Source: Bacteroidales bacterium (GTDB lineage: Bacteria; Bacteroidota; Bacteroidia; Bacteroidales; UBA932). From it: 14,248 bases of DNA. A program made the position numbers and the translations under genes. The notes below the pieces were generated by a model, which was given only the letters and a program-made list of their open reading frames with translations, ran no database searches and was not told the DNA's origin. The DNA is taken from the NCBI GenBank assembly GCA_024681565.1, contig JAILAO010000095.1:1-14248 (forward strand), given 5' to 3'. Of the stretch, positions 1 through 6,408 are shown in pieces. The first letter of the stretch is position 1. The number at the start of each line of letters is the position of its first letter.

Positions 1-2183
1 AATTGCAGGACTTCTCCACCTCCGGTATCGAACTGCCGATGCTGTTCGCCCGCACGCCGGGCATCCTCGCCTGGAGCGAGAACGGCGTGGGTACCGGTAC
101 CACCTATATGCGCATCCGTGGCGCCGGCGGTTCCCGTATCAACGTTACGCTGGACGGCGTGCCCCTCAATTCCCCGGAGGACCAGACCGTGTTCTGGGCC
201 AACATGAACTCCTACGGTGCCCTGATGGGCAGCGTGCAGATCCAGCGCGGCGTGGGTGCTTCCACCAACGGTGACGGTGCCTTCGGCGGCACGATCGCCC
301 TTGGCACCAAGGCCCCTTCGCTCGTGCCCACGGCGGAGGTCAACGCTTCCTACGGTTCCTTCAATACCAGCAACTGGGGCGCGAATGTCTCTACCGGACT
401 GCTCGGCAACCACCTGATCCTCGAAGGTGCTTACCGCCAGACGGGTACGGACGGCTACCTGCACGGCACGGCCGGCCGCTCCGGCAGCTATTTCGGCGGC
501 CTGACCTGGCTGGGACGCAGCTGGAAGCTCTCCTACAAACTCATCGGCAATTTCGAGAATACCGGCCAGGCCTGGAACGGCGTGACCGCCGGCAACGACG
601 ACCTGTCGCTGATGGACGGCACTTATGGCGAAAAGACCGGCATCCATACCTATGCGGATCTGTACAATGTCGGCCTCGGACTCTACAATTCTCTCTATGA
701 GCAACTGCTCATCGACGGCAGCAAATATACGCTCCAGCGCTACAAGATGAGCGACGGCAGTTACTGGCCGCGCACCACGGACAATTTCTGGCAGAACCAT
801 CATATCCTCAATTTCGCCGCCGACCTGGGCGCTTTCTGGAAACTGTCCGTTTCCGCCCACTACACCCACGGCTATGGTTATTATGAGGAATTCCGCTACC
901 AGAACAAGCTTGTCAAGTACGGTCTGAACACCTTTACCGGGGCTGATGGAAACGTGGTCAAGCGCAGCGATTTCGTCCGCCAGAAGGGACTGACCCAGGA
1001 TACCTACGGCGTCGTGGCCAATGCCTCCTACCGCAAGGACAACTGGGATGTCATCGGCGGCCTGTCGGTGCAGAACTTCACCGGCAACCATTTCGGTTAC
1101 CTGACCTATGTGGGCAACGCCGAACTCCGGGCCCGGATCCTGTCGAACGGCAACTATCAGTACTATGATTCCGATGCCTCCAAGCTGGACGCCAGCGCCT
1201 TCGTCAAGGCGGCCTATTCCCTGTCCGACGCCTGGAGCATCTTCGGCGACGTGCAGTTCCGCCATGTCGGCTACAAGACTTCCGGCTACAACGACAAGTA
1301 CTATGTGGACGACAACGGCAACCCCGCCAAGCATTATCTTGACATCGACGTCAATTATAACTTCTTCAATCCCAAGGCCGGCGTCAACTTCAGCCAGGAC
1401 GGCCACCGGGCCTTCGCGTCCTTCGCGATGAGCCACCGGGAGCCGGAGCGCAACAACTTCACCGACAACGGCAAGTATCCCGCCCCGCGCGCCGAGCGCC
1501 TGCTGGACTGGGAGGCGGGCTATCAGTATGAGGGTCGCAACTGGCGTGCCGGTGCCACCCTGTACTATATGCGCTACAAGGACCAGCTGGTCCAGACCGG
1601 AGAGCTGAGCGACATCGGGGAGGCGCTGACCACCAACATCCCGGATTCCTACCGTCTCGGTGCGGAACTCACGGCCGGCGTGGACCTGACCTCCTGGCTG
1701 ACCCTCGAGGGAAATGCCGCCCTGAGCCGCAACCGCCTGCTGGACTTTGACGAATATGTCGAGGACTGGGACAACGGCATCCGCATCCTGCATTACAGCG
1801 ACAAGGCCCTGGCCTTCTCTCCTTCGACCATCCTGAACGGCTTCGTCAATGTGCATTTCGGCAACTTCCGCGCCGTCTGGCACACCGGCTATGTCAGCCG
1901 CCTGTATCTGGACAACAGCGAGAACGCCGACCGTTCCCTGCCGGCCTACAGCCTGTCCGACGTCAGCTTCAACTATACCTTCAAGCCGCGCAAGGTCCTG
2001 AAGGAGATCGACCTGGGGCTTGACTTCAACAATGTCTTCTCCGCCCGCGTGGCGCAGAGCGGCTGGGTTTACAGCGCCATCTGCGACAGCTACGGCCATC
2101 CGGAGGACAACCGCTACTATCAGATCGGATTCATCCCGGTGGCCCCGCTCACCGTGATCGGTCACATCGCCCTGAGATTTTAA
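1..2183 (+). CDS. TonB-dependent outer-membrane receptor, 5' truncated by the window edge
   Basis: This gene encodes a TonB-dependent outer-membrane transporter and lacks its N-terminus. The reading frame is open from the first bases, and the first codon that could pass for a start is an internal TTG (Leu), so the true start, signal peptide, any carboxypeptidase-like domain and the TonB box lie upstream. The visible part opens in the plug domain: RIRGAGGSRINVTLDGVPLN followed by VQIQRGVGASTNGDGAFGGT is the classic TonB plug pattern. The rest, about 620 residues, is rich in aromatic residues and alternating polar strands, as in a 22-stranded barrel. It ends in ALRF, a terminal Phe typical of BAM-assembled proteins. 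A PnuC-family permease starts 3 bp after the stop, so the two are probably co-transcribed and form a vitamin route across both membranes. Thiamine is the likeliest cargo from known Bacteroidota receptor-PnuT pairs, but the sequence does not prove this. An upstream riboswitch, if any, is outside the window. Confidence 0.93.
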   Translation, partial: LQDFSTSGIELPMLFARTPGILAWSENGVGTGTTYMRIRGAGGSRINVTLDGVPLNSPEDQTVFWANMNSYGALMGSVQIQRGVGASTNGDGAFGGTIALGTKAPSLVPTAEVNASYGSFNTSNWGANVSTGLLGNHLILEGAYRQTGTDGYLHGTAGRSGSYFGGLTWLGRSWKLSYKLIGNFENTGQAWNGVTAGNDDLSLMDGTYGEKTGIHTYADLYNVGLGLYNSLYEQLLIDGSKYTLQRYKMSDGSYWPRTTDNFWQNHHILNFAADLGAFWKLSVSAHYTHGYGYYEEFRYQNKLVKYGLNTFTGADGNVVKRSDFVRQKGLTQDTYGVVANASYRKDNWDVIGGLSVQNFTGNHFGYLTYVGNAELRARILSNGNYQYYDSDASKLDASAFVKAAYSLSDAWSIFGDVQFRHVGYKTSGYNDKYYVDDNGNPAKHYLDIDVNYNFFNPKAGVNFSQDGHRAFASFAMSHREPERNNFTDNGKYPAPRAERLLDWEAGYQYEGRNWRAGATLYYMRYKDQLVQTGELSDIGEALTTNIPDSYRLGAELTAGVDLTSWLTLEGNAALSRNRLLDFDEYVEDWDNGIRILHYSDKALAFSPSTILNGFVNVHFGNFRAVWHTGYVSRLYLDNSENADRSLPAYSLSDVSFNYTFKPRKVLKEIDLGLDFNNVFSARVAQSGWVYSAICDSYGHPEDNRYYQIGFIPVAPLTVIGHIALRF

Positions 2184-2186
2184 TAC

Positions 2187-2786
2187 ATGGACACGCTGAG
2201 ATTCCTGGACATCCTCGGATTCGTCGTCGGACTGGTCTATCTGGTGCTCGAGTACAAGGCGAGCATCTGGCTTTGGCTGGCGAGCATCATCATGCCGGCC
2301 ATCGATATGGTGTTGTATTATAAAGCCGGTCTGTACGCCGATTTCGGAATGGCTATCTACTACTGCCTCGCAGGAGTCTATGGCTATGTTTCCTGGAAGT
2401 TCTTCAGCAAGTCCGGCCAGAGGTCGGAGCAGCACGGCGAGCGTCCGGTGACCCGCTATAAACGCGGGCACATCCTGCCGTCGCTCGCCGCGCTGCTCCT
2501 GCTCTGGTTTGGTATCTGGTGGATCCTGACCCACTGGACCAATTCTACCGTCCCCGTGGCGGACGCCTTTACCACAGCCCTGAGCATCGTGGCGCTCTGG
2601 GCCCTGGCCCAGAAATATGCGGAGCAATGGCTCCTGTGGCTGGTGGTGGATGTGGTCTGCTGTATCCTGTATGTCCGCAAGGGGATTCCTTTCAAGGCCG
2701 CAATCTACGGTCTCTATACGGTGGTCGCCGTCTTCGGCTACCGCAAATGGCTCGGAATGGTCAGTTCAGACCCCGCTGCTTCTTGA
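2187..2786 (+). CDS. PnuC-family vitamin permease (PnuT- or PnuC-like)
   Basis: This is an inner-membrane transporter of the PnuC family, which moves vitamins such as nicotinamide riboside or thiamine by facilitated diffusion with metabolic trapping. The 199 residues contain about six to seven hydrophobic segments. Family-like stretches are YKAGLYADFGMAIYYCLAGV with YGYVSWKF near residues 45-75, and WLVVDVVCCILYVRKGIPF near residues 150-170, the latter followed by a GYRKW end. Length is normal for the family. The start is the ATG 3 bp after the receptor stop, which implies translational coupling. In Bacteroidota a TonB receptor beside PnuT usually belongs to a thiamine locus that also carries a thiamine pyrophosphokinase. 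No such kinase follows here, because the next gene is convergent, so the substrate stays open: thiamine first, nicotinamide riboside second. The last 26 bp overlap the 3' end of the opposing terB-dnaJ gene. Confidence 0.88.
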   Translation: MDTLRFLDILGFVVGLVYLVLEYKASIWLWLASIIMPAIDMVLYYKAGLYADFGMAIYYCLAGVYGYVSWKFFSKSGQRSEQHGERPVTRYKRGHILPSLAALLLLWFGIWWILTHWTNSTVPVADAFTTALSIVALWALAQKYAEQWLLWLVVDVVCCILYVRKGIPFKAAIYGLYTVVAVFGYRKWLGMVSSDPAAS

Positions 2787-3543
2787 TGGTCTCGTAGGCC
2801 TCCTGGATCTGGCGGAATTTCTCTTCGGCAGCTTTCTGGACATCGGGGCCCAGCGAGGCGACTTTGTCGGGGTGGTTCTTCATCGCCATGCGGCGGTAGG
2901 CACTCTTGACCTCGTCGTCCGTGGCCGAAGGGGAGATCTCCAGCACGGCGTAGGCGGAGTCTGCATCCTTGTAGAACATGGCGATGACGGAGGAGGCGTC
3001 GGCCGAATTCAGCCGGATGGCTGCGGCGATGGCCTCGAGCACTTCCTTTTCCGACTTGCTGAAGTTGCCGTCCGCCTGGGCGATCTGCGCCAGATAGTGG
3101 AACAGCTGCAGGCGCTGCGAGTAGTTCATGTAGGTGGCGATCTGCGCGCCGACCTCATAGATGTTGACATCCTGCCGGTTCAGTCCGTCCAGGATGCGCA
3201 TCGCCTCGCTCACCGCATTGTCACCGAAATTGCGCCGGACGAATTCACGGACGACGTCCAGCTCGGACTGCCGGACGCTTCCATCGGCCTTGATGACCGC
3301 GGAAGAAAGCACCAGCAGGCTCATCAGGAAGCTGTTGCGCTGCTCGGTGGCCGTGTAGTTGCGGGTACGGGTATAGGTCTGCTGCCAGTCGGGGCCGTTC
3401 TGCCTGGACGCACCGCCGGTCAACTGCCGCAGTGTTTCCAGTCCGGTGTCCATGACGGTGCCGGCCAGAAAGCCGAGCAGGGCGCCGATCGGTCCGCCCG
3501 AGACCCAGCCGAGAAAGCCTACAATCCACTTGAGTGATCCCAT
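2761..3543 (-). CDS. TerB-DnaJ domain protein (DjlA-like co-chaperone)
   Basis: This is a J-domain protein of 260 residues with the DjlA arrangement. An N-terminal glycine-rich hydrophobic stretch (about residues 6-32) may anchor it in the inner membrane. A TerB/DjlA-type helical domain spans about residues 71-187 (LLVLSSAVIKADGSV and AQIAQADGNFSKSE are its two repeats with acidic loops). A C-terminal J domain spans about residues 196-257 with the HPD tripeptide at residues 224-226, needed to stimulate DnaK ATPase. The start chosen is the ATG at 3541-3543; a start three codons upstream would use TTG and adds nothing conserved. It lies 71 bp downstream of hisIE on the same strand, so it may be the last cistron of the his transcript, although no functional link to histidine is known. 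Its stop codon lies inside the end of the convergent permease gene. The client of this co-chaperone cannot be inferred. Confidence 0.88.
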   Translation of the reverse strand: MGSLKWIVGFLGWVSGGPIGALLGFLAGTVMDTGLETLRQLTGGASRQNGPDWQQTYTRTRNYTATEQRNSFLMSLLVLSSAVIKADGSVRQSELDVVREFVRRNFGDNAVSEAMRILDGLNRQDVNIYEVGAQIATYMNYSQRLQLFHYLAQIAQADGNFSKSEKEVLEAIAAAIRLNSADASSVIAMFYKDADSAYAVLEISPSATDDEVKSAYRRMAMKNHPDKVASLGPDVQKAAEEKFRQIQEAYETIKKQRGLN

Positions 3544-3614
3544 GTTCTTCAAATTGTTTGTCCGCCTATCCGCAAAATCCGGTCCAATGCCGGCGGACTG
3601 ACAATCTGTCTGAA

Positions 3615-4214
3615 TCAGCGGTGACGCAGGGCGAGCTCGTGCTCGAGGTCGGCGAGGGTGACATCCTGCTGCTCCAGCAGGACGAGCAGGTGGTAGATGA
3701 GGTCGGAGGCTTCGTAGATGAAGCGGTCGCGGTTGCCGTCCACGGCCTCGATGACGGCCTCTCCGGCTTCTTCAAGCACCTTCTTGCCGATGACCTTGGG
3801 ACCCTTGATGAAGAGTTTGGTGGTGTAGGAGCCTTCGGGCATCTCGGCGTGGCGGCCCTGGACGACGGCCTGGAGGGTGCGGACGAAGCCCTCGTCTTCC
3901 GGCGTGTCGAAGCAGGCCGTGGTTCCGCGGTGGCAGGTCGGTCCGTCGGGGATGGCCTGGATGAGCAGGGTGTCGGCGTCACAGTCGGGATACATGCGGA
4001 CGACATGGAGGAAGTTGCCGCTGGTCTCACCCTTGGTCCAGAGCGTCCGGCGGCTGCGGGACCAGAAGGTCACCCGTCCTTCCGCGGCGGTCCTGTCGAA
4101 GGCCGCTTCGTTCATATAGCCCAGCATCAGCACCTTCAGGGTGCGTGCGTCCTGGATGATCACCGGCAGCAGCCCGTCGCCGGTCTTGTCCAGCTTAAAA
4201 TCACTGAATTTCAT
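3615..4214 (-). CDS. hisIE: Bifunctional phosphoribosyl-AMP cyclohydrolase / phosphoribosyl-ATP pyrophosphatase
   Basis: HisIE carries out steps 2 and 3 of histidine synthesis in the cytoplasm: it hydrolyses phosphoribosyl-ATP to phosphoribosyl-AMP, then opens the adenine ring. The N-terminal HisI domain (about residues 15-110) shows FWSRSR, LWTKGETSGN, the metal-binding DCDAD at residues 77-81, and C94-H95 with C101, the expected zinc ligands. The C-terminal HisE domain (about residues 113-199) has KVLEEAGEAVIEA and EASDLIYHLLVLL, the acidic magnesium-binding helices of the MazG-like fold. At 199 residues it matches fused enterobacterial HisIE. It is the last his gene, and it alone is separated from its upstream neighbour by a real gap, 147 bp filled by a palindromic element. 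No Shine-Dalgarno or Bacteroidota promoter is visible just before its ATG, so it probably depends on read-through from hisF. Confidence 0.97.
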   Translation of the reverse strand: MKFSDFKLDKTGDGLLPVIIQDARTLKVLMLGYMNEAAFDRTAAEGRVTFWSRSRRTLWTKGETSGNFLHVVRMYPDCDADTLLIQAIPDGPTCHRGTTACFDTPEDEGFVRTLQAVVQGRHAEMPEGSYTTKLFIKGPKVIGKKVLEEAGEAVIEAVDGNRDRFIYEASDLIYHLLVLLEQQDVTLADLEHELALRHR

Positions 4215-4227
4215 ATTCTATCGGTTC

Positions 4228-4357
4228 TTCCGGACGGGAGGCCGTCCCCGGGGCCCGTAGCCACCCTCGGCTTCGTAAGAGGGAGGGGCCCGCCGCACGG
4301 CGGCGGGAGGGGTCCTGCCTGGCAGGACGGTATCCGGGGACAGCCTCCCGTCCGGAA
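4228..4357 (-). repeat. 130-bp palindromic intercistronic element between hisF and hisIE
   Basis: Two 24-bp arms, 4228-4251 and 4334-4357, are inverted copies with one mismatch. In the transcribed (minus) strand this mismatch is a G-U pair, so the RNA stem would be fully paired. Inside lie further inverted repeats: GGGCCC copies at 4251-4256 and 4286-4291 enclosing CCCTC/GAGGG (4264-4268 with 4279-4283); an 8-bp stem with 3-nt loop at 4289-4307; and a perfect 8-1-8 palindrome at 4312-4328. Some of these compete for the same bases. The element almost fills the only sizeable gap in the his operon, starting 4 bp after the hisF stop. It resembles REP- or MITE-like non-coding repeats or a structured RNA, has no coding signs, and has no second copy that I can see in the window. 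Whether it is dispersed in the genome is unknown. Confidence 0.85.
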
Positions 4358-4361
4358 ATGG

Positions 4362-5117
4362 TTAAAGTCTGACATTGATGTTCGAGGCGCGGAGCGCCTG
4401 TTTGAGCGCCGGGATGGGGATCTGTCCGTAGTGGAAGATGCTGGCGGCGAGGGCGGCGTCGGCGCGACCCTCCGAGAGTACGCGGCGGATGTCCTCGATG
4501 GAACCGGCTCCGCCCGAGGCGATGACCGGGATGGTCAGCTCTTCCGACATGCGGGCATAGACGGCATCGGCATAACCGGCACGCGTCCCGTCATGGTCCA
4601 TCGACGTGAACAGGATCTCGCCGGCGCCGCGTTCCTGTGCTTCCCGGGCCCAGGCGAACAGTTCCAGTTCCGTGAGCCGGGAGCCTCCGTGCGTGGTGCA
4701 GGTCCACCGGCCCCCGATGTCCTTGGCATCGATCGCCACCACCACGAACTGGCTGCCGTATTTCTCCGCGATGCGGCTGATCAGCGTCGGGTCCGCGATC
4801 GCGGCGCTGTTGACGGAAATCTTGTCGGCGCCGGCATCCAGCAGCCGGGCGGCATCGTCCAGTGTGCTGATGCCTCCCCCTACGGTGAAGGGGATGTCGA
4901 TGCCGAGGGCGATCCGCTCCACCAGTCCGGCGAAGGTGTGGCGTCCCTCGCGGGAGGCGCTGATGTCGAGATAGACGAGTTCGTCGGCGCCGTCGCGGGC
5001 GTACTGCACGCCCATATCGACGGCATCCCCGACTTCGCGGAGTCCCTCGAAATTGATGCCTTTGACAACCTGCCCGTTCTTTACATCGAGGCAGGGGATG
5101 ATGCGTTTTGCGACCAT
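4362..5117 (-). CDS. hisF: Imidazole glycerol phosphate synthase, cyclase subunit
   Basis: HisF is the (beta/alpha)8-barrel subunit that combines ammonia from HisH with PRFAR to give imidazole glycerol phosphate and AICAR. The 251-residue protein is full length. It opens with the hallmark AKRIIPCLDV; the two catalytic aspartates fall at D11 and D130 (VVVAIDAKD), the canonical positions. The phosphate-binding turns FTVGGGIS (near residue 80), ISVNSAAI (near 103) and ASGGAGSIEDI are intact. The ATG at 5115-5117 is chosen because it places IIPCLD at the usual distance from the start. This makes hisF overlap the end of hisA by 37 bp, longer than the 4-bp overlaps elsewhere in the operon. Together with hisH it gives the complete glutamine amidotransferase. 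Confidence 0.97.
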   Translation of the reverse strand: MVAKRIIPCLDVKNGQVVKGINFEGLREVGDAVDMGVQYARDGADELVYLDISASREGRHTFAGLVERIALGIDIPFTVGGGISTLDDAARLLDAGADKISVNSAAIADPTLISRIAEKYGSQFVVVAIDAKDIGGRWTCTTHGGSRLTELELFAWAREAQERGAGEILFTSMDHDGTRAGYADAVYARMSEELTIPVIASGGAGSIEDIRRVLSEGRADAALAASIFHYGQIPIPALKQALRASNINVRL

Positions 5118-5824
5118 GAGGCGATATCTTTCAGGGTAATCTGGTTTTCATACAGGGCTTTGCCCACGATGACCTTCTGCAGTTTCAGGGCATTCAGCGC
5201 GCGGATGTCGTTCATCGTGCTGATCCCGCCGCTGACCGTGAAGCTGACGGTAGGGAAGTCGCGGCGCAGCCGGATATACAGGGCGGAAGCCGGGCCCAGG
5301 AGCGTTCCGTCCCGGGAAATCTCCGTAGCGATGCATTCTTTCAGGCCCAGGTTCAGGAAACGCTTCACCAGGTCGTCGATGCCCAGCGGGGATGAATCCT
5401 GCCAGCCCCGGACGGCGATGCGGTCGTCCCGTACATCGGCGCCGAGGATCATCCTGGCGCCATATTGGGACAGCCATTGGGCGAACTGCTCCGGCTGCAA
5501 GGCGGCGATGCTGCCGACGATGGCGTGGGTGGCGCCTGCATCGAAGATGCTCTTCAGCGAGGCATCGCTGGCGATCCCGCCGCCCCATTCGATTTCGCAG
5601 GAGACCGCCTTGGCGATCTCCTCCAGGATCCGGAGGTTGTGCGGCGCTCCGACTTTGGCTCCGTCCAGGTCCACGACATGGATGCGTGCCACGCCGCAAT
5701 CGGCGAAACTGCGCGCCATATCGACAGGGGACCCGTCATAAACTTTCTTCTGCGCGTAGTCGCCGCGCGTCAGGCGCACACAGCGCCCGTCGATCAAATC
5801 GATGGCTGGGATGATCTGGATCAT
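5081..5824 (-). CDS. hisA: Phosphoribosylformimino-AICAR-phosphate (ProFAR) isomerase
   Basis: HisA performs the Amadori rearrangement of ProFAR to PRFAR, step 4 of the pathway. It is a (beta/alpha)8-barrel homologous to HisF, and the half-barrel symmetry is visible as the phosphate-binding turns IEWGGGI (near residue 80) and FTVSGGIS. It starts IIPAIDLIDGRCVRL; the catalytic general base and acid are D9 and D130 (LGADVRD). The motif usually written TDISRDGTL reads TEISRDGTL here, a conservative change. At 247 residues its length is normal. The start codon overlaps the hisH stop in an ATGA arrangement (5821-5824), a classic sign of translational coupling, and the end runs 37 bp into hisF. Confidence 0.97.
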   Translation of the reverse strand: MIQIIPAIDLIDGRCVRLTRGDYAQKKVYDGSPVDMARSFADCGVARIHVVDLDGAKVGAPHNLRILEEIAKAVSCEIEWGGGIASDASLKSIFDAGATHAIVGSIAALQPEQFAQWLSQYGARMILGADVRDDRIAVRGWQDSSPLGIDDLVKRFLNLGLKECIATEISRDGTLLGPASALYIRLRRDFPTVSFTVSGGISTMNDIRALNALKLQKVIVGKALYENQITLKDIASWSQNASSPASM

Positions 5825-6408
5825 AATGCGAGGAAATTCTGGAGAATCGCCGCTCCCACGGAGCCGCTCTTCTCAGGGTGGAACTGGGTACCGTAGAAAT
5901 TCTCATACTTGAGCGCAGCGCTGAACAGCTGCTCCCCGTGGCGGCAGGTCGCGATGGTATCGGGACAGAGTCCGGGGTAGTAGGAGTGGACGAAGTAAAC
6001 GAAACTCCCGCCTTTCATGCCCTTGAAGAGCTTGCTGTCCAGGTTGCCCAGGGCATTCCAGCCCATGTGCGGGACCTTGGCGTCGGGGGTTTCGCAGAAG
6101 CGTCTGACATGGGCGTCGAAGAGGCCCAGGCACTGCACCGGCCCCTCTTCGGAGTCGCGGCACATCAGCTGCATGCCCACGCAGATGCCCAGCACGGGCC
6201 GGCGCAGCCCCTTGATGAGCTCGCAGAGCCCGCGCTCGCGCAGGTGGGCCATGGCTTCGGCGGCATTCCCGACCCCGGGCAGGATGACCTTGTCGGCCTC
6301 CAGGATCCGGGCGGGATCCGCGGTGAGTTCGTATTCCGCGCCGAGGCGCGTGAGAGCATTGCCGACCGAGCGGATGTTGCCGGCGTCGTAGTCGATGATG
6401 GCGATCAT
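5821..6408 (-). CDS. hisH: Imidazole glycerol phosphate synthase, glutamine amidotransferase subunit
   Basis: HisH is the class I glutaminase that hydrolyses glutamine and channels ammonia through the HisF barrel. It opens IAIIDYDAGNIRSVGNAL, typical of the family. The catalytic triad is complete: C76 in the nucleophile elbow GICVGMQ, and H177 and E179 in TQFHPEKSG. The oxyanion region LPGVGN (near residue 45) is also present. At 195 residues it has the usual length. Both ends use 4-bp ATGA overlaps, with hisB upstream (6405-6408) and hisA downstream (5821-5824), so hisB-hisH-hisA are likely translated as a coupled set. It needs HisF for activity, and hisF lies one gene away. Confidence 0.97.
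   Translation of the reverse strand: MIAIIDYDAGNIRSVGNALTRLGAEYELTADPARILEADKVILPGVGNAAEAMAHLRERGLCELIKGLRRPVLGICVGMQLMCRDSEEGPVQCLGLFDAHVRRFCETPDAKVPHMGWNALGNLDSKLFKGMKGGSFVYFVHSYYPGLCPDTIATCRHGEQLFSAALKYENFYGTQFHPEKSGSVGAAILQNFLAL

Noticed and set aside
3560..3598. Inverted repeat GTCCGCC/GGCGGAC between hisIE and terB-dnaJ as a terminator
   Set aside because: The arms are only 7 bp, the loop is 25 nt and no T-tract follows on either strand.
3544..3600. Promoter for terB-dnaJ in the gap
   Set aside because: TTTG-like pieces exist, but the -7 box lacks the leading TA and the spacing is about 15 bp, not 19-21.
4223..4363. GGTT copies flanking the palindrome (4223-4226, 4360-4363) as a target-site duplication
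   Set aside because: Four bases at unequal distances from the arms are likely chance; no longer direct repeat is present.
3534..5741. 735-codon plus-strand open frame
   Set aside because: It lies antisense to hisIE, hisF and hisA, which have intact catalytic motifs; its translation shows no recognisable domain. Long antisense frames are expected in GC-rich DNA.
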